Of a stretch of 64,000 nt of DNA, positions 8,680-16,516 are shown in pieces. The notes under the pieces were generated by a model that had not been told where the DNA came from, searched no databases, and saw nothing but the letters and a program-made list of their open reading frames with translations. The stretch's first letter is position 1. The number at the start of each line of letters is the position of its first letter. This DNA comes from RYN-230 sp963834515 (GTDB lineage Bacteria; Actinomycetota; Actinomycetes; Streptosporangiales; Streptosporangiaceae): the NCBI GenBank assembly GCA_963834515.1, contig CAWICB010000007.1:1922001-1986000 (forward strand), in the 5' to 3' direction. Made by a program: the position numbers and the translations under genes.

Positions 8680-9147
8680 ATGATCACGGCTGAGCAGGTA
8701 GGCGAACGGTACCTCGCGGTCCATCACCGGATGTTCCGGGCCGTCAACGATCAGATGAACGAATGCGGCCTGTCCATGGCCCGGACCAAGGTGCTGATGC
8801 GGCTCCACGAGCAGGGACCCACCCGGCAGAGCGTGCTGGCTGCCGATTTCGGCCTGTCTCCGCACTCCATTACCGACATCGTCGACGCGCTCGAGCGCCT
8901 GGGCCTGGCCGAACGCCGGCCGGACGCCACCGACCGCCGGGCCAAGCTCGTCGCCATCACCGACGCGGGCGAGGCCTGCCTGGGCGTGGCGTCGGCCGCC
9001 CGCGAGCGGCTGCTCAGGCAGATCTTTGGCGCCCTGCGCCAGGAGGACCGGACAACCTTGCTCCGCTTGCTCGACGTCCTCGACGACGCAACCCGGCCGC
9101 TGATCACCTCGCCGGCCGCACCCGGCACACCGATGGTCCCGGCATGA
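8680..9147 (+). CDS. MarR-family transcriptional regulator of an efflux pump
   Basis: A 155-residue MarR regulator. The winged helix is clear: QSVLAADFGLSPHSITDIVDALERLGLAERRPDATDRRAKLVAITDAG contains the recognition helix, wing and the DATDRR turn of MarR proteins. I start it at ATG 8680, with an AGGG ribosome site, in place of the upstream GTG at 8659. The gene lies 68 bases before an MFS drug transporter in the same direction, and two matching palindromes sit upstream. It most likely represses both itself and the transporter until a small hydrophobic or phenolic ligand binds. The ligand is not identifiable. Confidence 0.88.
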   Translation: MITAEQVGERYLAVHHRMFRAVNDQMNECGLSMARTKVLMRLHEQGPTRQSVLAADFGLSPHSITDIVDALERLGLAERRPDATDRRAKLVAITDAGEACLGVASAARERLLRQIFGALRQEDRTTLLRLLDVLDDATRPLITSPAAPGTPMVPA

Positions 9148-9215
9148 TCGCCGGGATCTGCACGACCCGCGCCACCCAGACCAGTCACGCTTCTCACTCG
9201 GGGGTATAGCCCGTC

Positions 9216-10772
9216 ATGTCATCCGTGTCTTCTGCCGCAGGCGGCCACCGCGCCGCAGCCAGCGACCACCGCTGGCTCATCCTGGTGATCGTGGCTGTCG
9301 CCCAGCTCATGGTGGTGCTGGACGCCACCGTCGTGAACATCGCCCTGCCGTCGGCCCAGCACGCGCTGGGGTTTCCTAACAGCGACCGGCAATGGGTGGT
9401 GACCGCCTACGCCCTGGCGTTCGGCAGCTTGCTGCTAGTCGGCGGCCGGCTCGGCGACATGTTCAGCCGCAAGCGGGTGTTCATCACCGGCCTGGCCGGG
9501 TTCGCCCTCGCCTCGGCACTTGGCGGCGCTGCCGCCTCGTTCGAGATGCTCGTGATCGCCCGGACGCTGCAGGGCGCGTTCGGCGCTATCCTCGCGCCCG
9601 CCGCCCTGGGCACCCTGGTCAGCACGTTCCGCGAGCCGCGCGAGCGGGGCCGGGCGTTCGGCGTCTTCGGGTCGGTCGCCGTCGGTGGCGGCGCGGTGGG
9701 CCTGATCCTCGGCGGCGTCCTCACCGAGTATTTCTCCTGGCGTTGGTGCCTGTACGTCAACCTGATCTTCGCCGGGATCGCGATCGCCGGCGCCCTGGCC
9801 TACATGCGCAGCATCAGGCCGGACAGCCGTCCGCGGATGGACTGGGCGGGGGCCGTGCTCGCCTCGGCCGGGCTGTTCCTCATCGTCTTCGGGTTCTCGC
9901 ACGCCGAAGTGGCGGGCTGGACCGCCGCCCTGACCATCGGCTCGCTCGTCGCGGGCGTGATCCTGCTCGCAGCGTTCGCGTTCGCCGAGAGCAGGGTCAG
10001 CCACCCCCTGCTTCCGCTGCGGGTGATCCTGAACCGGGCCAGGGGCGGCGCCTACGTCGCGGTCGGGCTGACCGGGATCGCGATCTTCGGCGTCTTCCTG
10101 TTCCTCACCTACTACCTCCAGGAGGTCAAGGGCTACAGCCCGGTGGCCAGCGGGCTGGCCTTCCTGCCGATGATCGCCTGCATCCTGCTCAGCTCGAACA
10201 CGTCCAGCATCGTGCTGCTGCCCCGGCTCGGGCCTCGGACGCTGATCGCTGTCGGCATGCTGATCGGCGGCGGCGGAATGGCCTACCTCACCCAGCTCAC
10301 CGTGACCTCCAGCTACGCGGGCAGCGTCCTGCCGGCGCTGCTGGCCATGGGCCTCGGCTTCGGCATGATCTTCTCGCCTGCCATCAACACCGCCACTTCC
10401 GGGGTGGCCCGGCAGGACTCGGGTGTGGCCTCGGCGCTGGTCAACACGATGCAGCAGGTCGGCGGGTCGATCGGGACCGCAGCGCTGAGCACAGTGGCGC
10501 TGACGGCGACGGCAACCTACCTGGCCGCGCACCGCGCGGGCCCGCTGGCGCCGGCCACCGCCGCGGTGCACGGCTACACCATGGCGTTCACGGTGTCAGC
10601 GGCGCTGCTCGGCCTCGGCGCGCTGCTGACGGCCCTGCTGGTGCCGTCCAAGAGCCGGCTGGAGGAGCTCAGGAACGCGGCTCCGGTTGCTGTCGATGTC
10701 GCTCCGGCGCGCAGCCCGGCCCTGGCGGACGCCATGAGCACCCAGTCAGCCGACCCGTCCCGGCCATCGTGA
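9216..10772 (+). CDS. MFS drug efflux transporter, DHA2 (EmrB/QacA) type
   Basis: A 518-residue transporter of the 14-helix DHA2 group, which exports drugs using the proton gradient. Family motifs are present: the antiporter-type motif around LDATVVNIALPSAQHALG, WVVTAYALAFGSLLLVGGRLGDMFSRKRVF (motif A with GxLaDrxGrkr pattern), and SVAVGGGAVGLILGGVLTEYFSWRWCLYVNL (motif C). The remaining hydrophobic segments run to about residue 485 and the C-terminus is a short polar tail. ATG 9216 follows the MarR gene closely, and a strong hairpin follows the stop. The substrate cannot be read from the sequence. Confidence 0.9.
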   Translation: MSSVSSAAGGHRAAASDHRWLILVIVAVAQLMVVLDATVVNIALPSAQHALGFPNSDRQWVVTAYALAFGSLLLVGGRLGDMFSRKRVFITGLAGFALASALGGAAASFEMLVIARTLQGAFGAILAPAALGTLVSTFREPRERGRAFGVFGSVAVGGGAVGLILGGVLTEYFSWRWCLYVNLIFAGIAIAGALAYMRSIRPDSRPRMDWAGAVLASAGLFLIVFGFSHAEVAGWTAALTIGSLVAGVILLAAFAFAESRVSHPLLPLRVILNRARGGAYVAVGLTGIAIFGVFLFLTYYLQEVKGYSPVASGLAFLPMIACILLSSNTSSIVLLPRLGPRTLIAVGMLIGGGGMAYLTQLTVTSSYAGSVLPALLAMGLGFGMIFSPAINTATSGVARQDSGVASALVNTMQQVGGSIGTAALSTVALTATATYLAAHRAGPLAPATAAVHGYTMAFTVSAALLGLGALLTALLVPSKSRLEELRNAAPVAVDVAPARSPALADAMSTQSADPSRPS

Positions 10773-10827
10773 GCTGATGGCCGCGCGGCGTGCGGGGCGA
10801 CGGTTCGGCGCAGGCGCAGAAGAAACC

Positions 10828-10861
10828 GGGACGGTCTCCGGCACATGCCGGAGACCGTCCC
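10828..10861 (+). terminator. Strong hairpin terminator after the MFS gene
   Basis: A perfect inverted repeat with 16-base arms: GGGACGGTCTCCGGCA at 10828-10843 and its complement at 10846-10861, separated by two bases. It stands 55 bases after the transporter stop. There is no T-tract, as is common for actinobacterial terminators. It may act on both strands. Confidence 0.6.
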
Positions 10862-10909
10862 GGCGGCTTACCCGGCCACGAGTGCTTCCCGAGAAGCGCC
10901 GCCTGCTCA

Positions 10910-11175
10910 TCACGATGCGGCAAGCCGGAACGCCGCCAGGCGCAGCGCCATGTGCAGGTCGTCGCGCTGCGGGCTGGTCTTGAGGTTGACTCCGGCCGCA
11001 TCCCCCGCTATCCCGGTCCAGAAGGCGAGGTGGCTGCGGGTGGCCGGAGTGTTCGGGTGCTCAGGTCCCATGATCTGCCAATTTAGTTCGTCTCGGGATC
11101 CGTTTCGTTGGTCCAGTAGGCGAGATTGCTTCGGCAATCCTGGTGTTGGGGGTACTCCGGGCCCGGGATCCCGCT
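10910..11175 (-). pseudogene. Degenerate TPR-repeat gene remnant
   Basis: On the minus strand one frame reads MGPEHPNTPATRSHLAFWTG followed by IAGDAAG, and a neighbouring frame reads GPEYPQHQDCRSNLAYWTN. Both match consecutive TPR units of the NB-ARC/TPR proteins of actinomycetes (LGPEHPDTLATRSNLAYWTGEAGDAAG type). The two units are in different frames, so at least one indel separates them, and no start or ATPase part is present. This is a decayed 3' piece of such a gene. Confidence 0.5.
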
Positions 11176-11292
11176 GAATCCCGGGCAGATACAGGGGGCC
11201 TGGCCGGTGATGCTGGCTAGCCGGTAACTCGCGGGAACCGTGGCCTCGGCCGACCCGTCCAAGCTGACAGCAGAACCGACCAGGAGAACGCC

Positions 11293-11480
11293 ATGAAGCG
11301 AGCACAGGCCCTGACCTGCCTGGCCGCCGTGCTGCTGCCCGCCGCGTATCTCAGACCGCTCGCCGCGCCTCCTCGAGGTAAGCGCCAACGGCACCAGCCA
11401 CCAGGAGTGGTCCGCTCCGGTGGCGGTGATCGTCACCGCCACCACACCACCACGATCACCCTGACCAGCATCGTCCCTTA
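11293..11480 (+). pseudogene. Possible remnant of a small secreted protein gene
   Basis: ATG 11293 follows GGAGAACGCC and starts MKRAQALTCLAAVLLPAAYL, a plausible signal peptide. The frame then turns into Arg/His-rich sequence, while another frame (VSANGTSHQEWSAPVAV) looks more protein-like. I read it as a frameshifted small exported protein, with low certainty; I recognise no family. Confidence 0.25.
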
Positions 11481-11849
11481 ACTCTGCGCAGCCGTCTACG
11501 CCTGACCGGCCAGGCGGGTCGCCGCAAAGGATGATCCGCAGCCCAGTTTCCACGACGCCGTGCTGCCGCCGCCGGGTGAGCGTACATAGGCAGCTCCGGA
11601 TGAGAGCAGCGCACAGACCAACCTGATCGGTGCGCCCTGGCCTGATGACCGGCGAGGAACCCGCAGCCGCGCCGAACGGCGGCTACCTGCGCGTCGGTCG
11701 CCGAGTGACAGACATGTTGCTGTGATCGACGTCTGGGCCATGCTGTTAGTGGGCGCGGCAGGCATAGCAACCGCCCGCGACGTCGTACATGATCGCCAAC
11801 TGGGCCTTCATGCTCAGTACGATGTGGCGCCCGTCGCAGGCTGGCGAGC

Positions 11850-12023
11850 GAAGCCGCGATCAAGGAGCAAGCCCCATGGCCGAGACCACTATCCGACTCC
11901 GCAAACGTGCACCGCAGTCTCGACGGGACCAAGGTCATCAACTACGCGCAGTGGGAGAGCGTCGATGCGTTCACCTCATCGCTGCGAAATTCTGATGTCG
12001 CCGCCTACTTCGAGCGTCTGGCG
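11850..12023 (+). pseudogene. Antibiotic-biosynthesis-monooxygenase (ABM) gene, 5' part, cut by IS256 element
   Basis: The frame from about 11895 reads SANVHRSLDGTKVINYAQW and then ESVDAFTSSLRNSDVAAYFERLA, the characteristic core of ABM-domain proteins (FHRSLDGTRVVNYAQW type). It runs straight into the left end of the IS256 element at 12024. Joining across the element and one copy of the 8-base duplication continues the frame as HIGTPDPVLCEVVSVYHA and a stop at 13502. Upstream of 11895 the frame is poorly conserved and no start is evident, so the gene had probably also lost its 5' end. Such proteins are small heme-degrading or quinone-forming oxygenases. Confidence 0.65.
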
Positions 12024-13437
12024 GGGACTGTAAGAACAACGGTGTAACTCCTGTGACAAGACGGACAGGATGGTCCGTCTGAGGAGGGAACACCATGAGC
12101 ACGACGACGCAGGCGGATGCCGCGAAGACCGCTGGCCTGGCGGTGGATGATGGCCGGGTGGATCCGGTGGATGAGCAGCTGGTCCGGGAGCTGGCCGAGC
12201 GGGCCCGGGCGGAGGGCGTTTCGCTGACCGGGCCGGGCGGGCTGCTGGGGCGGCTGACCAAGGTGGTGCTGGAAAGCGCCCTGGAAGGTGAGATGGACGC
12301 CCATCTCGGCTACCGCAAGCACGACTCATCTGGCGATGGCAGCGGGAACTCCCGCAACGGCCGGCGGCCCAAGACGGTGCTGACTGAAGCCGGGCCTGTG
12401 GAGATCGAAGTGCCGCGGGACCGGGCCAGCTCGTTCGAGCCAGTGATCGTGGCCAAGCGCCAGCGGCGCATGGGCGGGATCGATGACATCGTCATTTCCC
12501 TGGTCGCCAAGGGCCTGACCACCGGCGAGGTGCAGGCACACCTGGCGGAGATCTACGGCACCGAGGTGTCGCGGGAGACGATTAGCACCATCACTGACCG
12601 GGTCCTCGACGGTCTGGCCGAGTGGCAGAACCGGCCGCTGGATGCGGTCTACGCGGTGCTGTTCCTGGACGCTATCCACGTCAAGATCCGCGACGGGCAG
12701 GTCGCTAACCGGCCCATCTACGTGGCCCTGGGCGTGACCGCCGACGGCGAGCGCGACATCCTCGGGCTGTGGGCCGGGGAGCATGGCGATGGGGAGGGCG
12801 CCAAGTACTGGCTGCGGGTGCTCACCGAGATCCGCAACCGCGGCACCAAAGACGTGCTCATGGTGATCTGCGACGGGCTCAAAGGCTTCCCCGAGGCGAT
12901 CGCCCAGGTGTGGCCGCAAGCGGTCACCCAGACGTGCATCGTGCACCTGCTGCGCAACAGCTTCCGGTATGCCAGCCGCCGGGACTGGGCCGCCATCGCC
13001 AAGGACCTCAAGCCGGTCTATACCGCCGCGACCGAGGCCGAGGCCCTGGACCGGTTCGCCGACTTCAGCGGCATCTGGGAGGCCCGCTACCCGGCCATCA
13101 TCAAGCTGTGGGAGAACGCCTGGGCGGAGTTCACCCCGTTCCTGGCCTTCGACCGGGAGATCCGCACAATGATCACCACCACGAACGCGATCGAGTCGCT
13201 GAACGCCCGGTTCCGCCGCTCGGTCAAGGCCCGCGGCCACTTCCCCACCGAGCAGGCCGCCCTCAAGCACCTCTACCTCGTCATCATCAGCCTCGACCCC
13301 ACCGGCCGCGGCCGCCAGCGGTGGAGCAACCGGTGGAAAGCCGCTTTGAACGCCTTCGACATCACCTTCGACGGCCGCCTCAGCGCAGGCCGGAAGTAAC
13401 CATCAGAATCGGGTTACACCGTTAACTTGACAGTCCC
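12024..13437 (+). mobile_element. Intact IS256-family insertion sequence (copy 1)
   Basis: A 1414-base element with terminal inverted repeats: the left end GGGACTGTAAGAACAACGG at 12024 and the right end, read inward, GGGACTGTCAAGTTAACGG from 13437. It is flanked by an exact 8-base target duplication, GTCTGGCG, at 12016-12023 and 13438-13445, the size normal for IS256. Removing the element and one duplication restores an ABM-type reading frame. A nearly identical copy lies inverted at 15618-19534. Confidence 0.95.
12095..13399 (+). CDS. IS256-family transposase
   Basis: A 434-residue mutator-type transposase that moves IS256 by a circular intermediate. The DDE residues lie in the expected settings: FLDAIHVKIRDG for the first Asp, VICDGLKGFPEAI for the second, and the Glu in TTTNAIESLNARFRR. 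The conserved C-W/H region appears as TCIVHLLRNSFRYASRRD. The gene fills the element between its ends, with ATG 12095 after GAGGAGG. It is intact and could act in trans on the disrupted copy at 15618-19534, whose ends are preserved. Confidence 0.95.
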   Translation: MSTTTQADAAKTAGLAVDDGRVDPVDEQLVRELAERARAEGVSLTGPGGLLGRLTKVVLESALEGEMDAHLGYRKHDSSGDGSGNSRNGRRPKTVLTEAGPVEIEVPRDRASSFEPVIVAKRQRRMGGIDDIVISLVAKGLTTGEVQAHLAEIYGTEVSRETISTITDRVLDGLAEWQNRPLDAVYAVLFLDAIHVKIRDGQVANRPIYVALGVTADGERDILGLWAGEHGDGEGAKYWLRVLTEIRNRGTKDVLMVICDGLKGFPEAIAQVWPQAVTQTCIVHLLRNSFRYASRRDWAAIAKDLKPVYTAATEAEALDRFADFSGIWEARYPAIIKLWENAWAEFTPFLAFDREIRTMITTTNAIESLNARFRRSVKARGHFPTEQAALKHLYLVIISLDPTGRGRQRWSNRWKAALNAFDITFDGRLSAGRK

Positions 13438-13502
13438 GTCTGGCGCACATCGGCACCCCCGACCCGGTCTTGTGCGAGGTCGTGTCCGTTTACCACGCCT
13501 GA
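13438..13502 (+). pseudogene. ABM gene, 3' part
   Basis: Continues the interrupted ABM gene on the far side of the IS256 element: LAHIGTPDPVLCEVVSVYHA, then TGA at 13500-13502. This ending is typical for ABM proteins (PDPVLCEVVSVHHA type). The first 8 bases are the target duplication. A GCCGGC-based hairpin follows at about 13510-13534. Confidence 0.65.
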
Positions 13503-13619
13503 GACGGACGAGCCGGCTGCAAGAGCGGCCGGCTACGTACTTTGGCTGACGCCTTCGCGGGTCGGGCACGATGTTCGCCTGCGCTCGCGTCCAGGGCCGC
13601 CATGGAGTTTGCCGAGGTG

Positions 13620-13715
13620 ATGGGCGAAGCAGCCACACCGCCAAGTGGCCCTCGAGTCCACCTGCGGCTGGCGGTCGCGGCGGATCTGTTCAAAGAGCAA
13701 GGGTCCGCGCCTTGA
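13620..13715 (+). pseudogene. N-terminal stub of a TetR-family regulator
   Basis: From ATG 13620 the frame reads MGEAATPPSGPRVHLRLAV followed by AADLFKEQGSAP and a stop, 31 residues. VHLRLAVAADLFKEQG matches the first helix of TetR regulators. The helix-turn-helix proper is missing. A TetR gene beside an ABM monooxygenase is a common arrangement, which supports the reading. It is a truncated remnant. Confidence 0.45.
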
Positions 13716-13803
13716 GCAAGATTGGCATGAGCCTTACGCTGTCTACGAATACGCGAGTCCAGGCCCCGGCCGCCCGCATGCGTCTGGGTAGGTGAGCTGA
13801 CAG

Positions 13804-15423
13804 GTGAGCGCCGGCATCCCAGGGCCGGGTATACCCGTCAGCTATGACGAGCACATCAGGCCGCTGTTCAGGGAAAGCGACCGCGAGTCAATGCGTTTCG
13901 CGTTCGACCTGTGGTCATACGAGGACGTGTCGGCCAACGCGACCGCGATCCTCGGGAAGTTGAGCACGGGCGCCATGCCGTGCGACGGTGCCTGGCCTTC
14001 CGGACGCGTCGAGCTGTTCCGCCGGTGGATGGACACGGGGAGGCGGGAAACAGCCTCTGATGCGGCCGCCGCGGCGGCCGCACATGCAGAGCCGGGCGGG
14101 GCCCCGGCGGCGAGCGTCGAGGCGATCGAGGGTCGGCTGAGTAGGGTCCTCGACCTGCGCAGTGAACAGTATGTGCGCGAACGCGCCATCGTCATCGAGC
14201 ATCGCAGCCCGCTCATTTACATGCTCTGCGCGGCCGCGGAGCTTGAGCACGCGCTCATGTGCGAGTACCTCTTTGCGGCCTTCTCGCTCAAACGCTCCGC
14301 CGATGAAGGGCTCACCCACGAGCAACTCGCTGCGGTCGAGCGGTGGCGGTCCACCATCCTGACGGTGGCCAAGCAGGAGATGCTCCACCTGGCCATCGCC
14401 TGCAACCTGCTGACGTCCATCGGGGTAAGCCCCCATCTGTCGCGGCCCAACCTGCCCCAACCGGCCCGGCACTATCCCAGTGGGGTGCGCCTTGAGCTGC
14501 TTCCGTTCGGTGAGCAGGCACTTCGCCACTTCCTGTTCCTCGAGCGACCCGAAGGTATGGATTTGAACGATGCCGAAGGGCTGGCCGCGATAGAAAACGC
14601 GATCCCGGTCACGGGGAAGGAGGAGATCGCACCTCACCTGCAGGAATTCCGGACCGTCGGCCACCTGTACAGATCGATCGAAGCAGGCTTCCGCCACCTG
14701 GCGGAGAAGCTGGGCGAGGAGAACCTCTTCCTCGGCCCGGCCCGATCGCAGACCCGGGGCGAACTGTTCGGCTGGAAGGAGCTTGCGCCGATCTCGACCA
14801 CCGAGGACGCGGTACGCGCCATCGAGGCGATCGTCGAGCAGGGTGAAGGGTGTCGCGGTGACTGGCGCAACGCGCACTTCGGCCGCTTCCTGTCGGTGCT
14901 GACCGAGTATCTCCAGATGAGGCAGAACGAACCCGGCCTCGAGGTGACACGTCCGGTCCTTCCCGTGCTGGTGCGGCCACCCGAGACCGGCGAGCAGGTG
15001 AATCTGATCACCGACCCGGCCACCGCACGCGTTGCTGATCTGTGCAACGTCACCTACGAGGCGCTCCTTCACGTGTTCTACCGGCTCATGAGCCACATCG
15101 ATGAGTCGGCAGATCAGATCGGCACGCTCGCGACAGTGGCCGTAGGCATCATGAACGACGTTACCGGGCCACTGGCCGACATCCTCAGCACCATGCCCGT
15201 CGGGCCCGAACATCCAGGACGTACTGCAGGAGCGACCTTCGAGCTGTTCTACCAGCCCGACTACCTTCTCCCGCACCGCAAAGCGGCCTGGCTCATTAGT
15301 GCGGAGCTTCTCACCGACGCGGCGGCCACAGCGGAGACCGAGATGCAGCGCGACCGCCGGTTCGAACCCGTCGTATCGGCGTTGCGCTCACAGGCTCAAG
15401 CCCTCCGGGAAAATGCAGTTTGA
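13804..15423 (+). CDS. Ferritin-like domain protein (iminophenylpyruvate dimer synthase type)
   Basis: A 539-residue protein. The first 70 residues (YDEHIRPLFRESDRESMRFAFDLWSYEDVSANATAILGKLSTGAMPCDGAWP) form the short module that often precedes such enzymes. A ferritin-like four-helix domain follows at about 130-330. It shows Glu/His ligands in AAAELEHALMCEYLFAAFSL and ILTVAKQEMLHLAIACNLLTSIG, the paired ExxH-type helices of a non-heme iron site. This is the domain of VioB and RebD-like proteins, but those carry much longer chains. The GTG start at 13804 is the only reasonable one. The C-terminal 200 residues are helical and not assigned. The substrate is unknown. The gene stands alone between the two inverted IS256 copies. 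Confidence 0.7.
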   Translation: MSAGIPGPGIPVSYDEHIRPLFRESDRESMRFAFDLWSYEDVSANATAILGKLSTGAMPCDGAWPSGRVELFRRWMDTGRRETASDAAAAAAAHAEPGGAPAASVEAIEGRLSRVLDLRSEQYVRERAIVIEHRSPLIYMLCAAAELEHALMCEYLFAAFSLKRSADEGLTHEQLAAVERWRSTILTVAKQEMLHLAIACNLLTSIGVSPHLSRPNLPQPARHYPSGVRLELLPFGEQALRHFLFLERPEGMDLNDAEGLAAIENAIPVTGKEEIAPHLQEFRTVGHLYRSIEAGFRHLAEKLGEENLFLGPARSQTRGELFGWKELAPISTTEDAVRAIEAIVEQGEGCRGDWRNAHFGRFLSVLTEYLQMRQNEPGLEVTRPVLPVLVRPPETGEQVNLITDPATARVADLCNVTYEALLHVFYRLMSHIDESADQIGTLATVAVGIMNDVTGPLADILSTMPVGPEHPGRTAGATFELFYQPDYLLPHRKAAWLISAELLTDAAATAETEMQRDRRFEPVVSALRSQAQALRENAV

Positions 15424-15546
15424 CCGGGACTTTGCCTCAGCTTCACCAAGAACCGACGGCCATTCTCCGCCGAGGCGACGATCAGCGAGCCTGGGCATTC
15501 GCGACACAGAAGCACACTGTGATCCTGCGCGATAAGTGGACATACG

Positions 15547-15570
15547 GAGCCTATCTAGGCTCCTAGCCTA
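15547..15570 (+). terminator. Overlapping small hairpins after the ferritin-like gene
   Basis: GAGCC (15547-15551) pairs with GGCTC (15558-15562), and TAGGC (15556-15560) can instead pair with GCCTA (15566-15570). The two structures exclude each other. Their place 120 bases after the stop suggests a weak terminator. Confidence 0.3.
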
Positions 15571-15655
15571 GCGGCCCGCGGGCAGTGTGCTGAATCTGCC
15601 GTTTCAAGACCGGCTGCGGGACTGTCAAGTTAACGGTGTAACCCGATTCTGATGG

Positions 15656-16228
15656 TTACTTCCGGCCTGCGCTGAGGCGGCCGTCGAAGGTGATGTCGAA
15701 GGCGTTCAAAGCGGCTTTCCACCGGTTGCTCCACCGCTGGCGGCCGCGGCCGGTGGGGTCGAGGCTGATGATGACGAGGTAGAGGTGCTTGAGGGCGGCC
15801 TGCTCGGTGGGGAAGTGGCCGCGGGCCTTGACCGAGCGGCGGAACCGGGCGTTCAGCGACTCGATCGCGTTCGTGGTGGTGATCATTGTGCGGATCTCCC
15901 GGTCGAAGGCCAGGAACGGGGTGAACTCCGCCCAGGCGTTCTCCCACAGCTTGATGATGGCCGGGTAGCGGGCCTCCCAGATGCCGCTGAAGTCGGCGAA
16001 CCGGTCCAGGGCCTCGGCCTCGGTCGCGGCGGTATAGACCGGCTTGAGGTCCTTGGCGATGGCGGCCCAGTCCCGGCGGCTGGCATACCGGAAGCTGTTG
16101 CGCAGCAGGTGCACGATGCACGTCTGGGTGACCGCTTGCGGCCACACCTGGGCGATCGCCTCGGGGAAGCCTTTGAGCCCGTCGCAGATCACCATGAGCA
16201 CGTCTTTGGTGCCGCGGTTGCGGATCTC
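15656..16228 (-). pseudogene. IS256 transposase, 3' half (copy 2)
   Basis: C-terminal part of the copy 2 transposase, equal to the copy 1 protein from the EIRNRGTKDVLMVICDG region to the end. It carries the second Asp and the final Glu of the DDE triad but not the first Asp. It is separated from its 5' half (18729-19460) by the inserted 2.5-kb element, so it cannot make a full enzyme. Confidence 0.9.
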
Positions 16229-16360
16229 AATCAGCCACCGCTGATGCCCGTGAAGCGGAAATCATCTCTAGCCTCACTTCGGGCTCCGGGGCGATACTGA
16301 GCGTGGGAGCACTGTTGCAGGCGGCGGTCCTGGTCCGCCGGCTGCGGTCGGCGGCAGCAG

Positions 16361-16516
16361 GTGAGCGCGATGCGGCCGAGTGCCGGGCAGGCTGTGACTC
16401 CCGATCCCGTGGTCTGGGCGGTGCTGCCGCCGGAACGGCGTGCTGCAGCGGTGGCGCTGCTGGCGATGCTGGCCGCGAAAGCGGCAGCCCGCGTGGCGGG
16501 AGGCAGTCGTGATTAG
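16361..16516 (+). CDS. Small ORF overlapping the recombinase start
   Basis: A 51-residue ORF (GTG 16361, or ATG 16370) reading VVWAVLPPERRAAAVALLAM, then a basic tail. It overlaps the recombinase start by 8 bases, so translation is probably coupled. It is predicted alpha-helical and amphipathic, with no recognisable domain. It is the only other gene in the element. Position and size make it a candidate recombination directionality factor or accessory protein, but that is a guess from context. It could also be only a leader that sets recombinase translation. Confidence 0.5.
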   Translation: MSAMRPSAGQAVTPDPVVWAVLPPERRAAAVALLAMLAAKAAARVAGGSRD

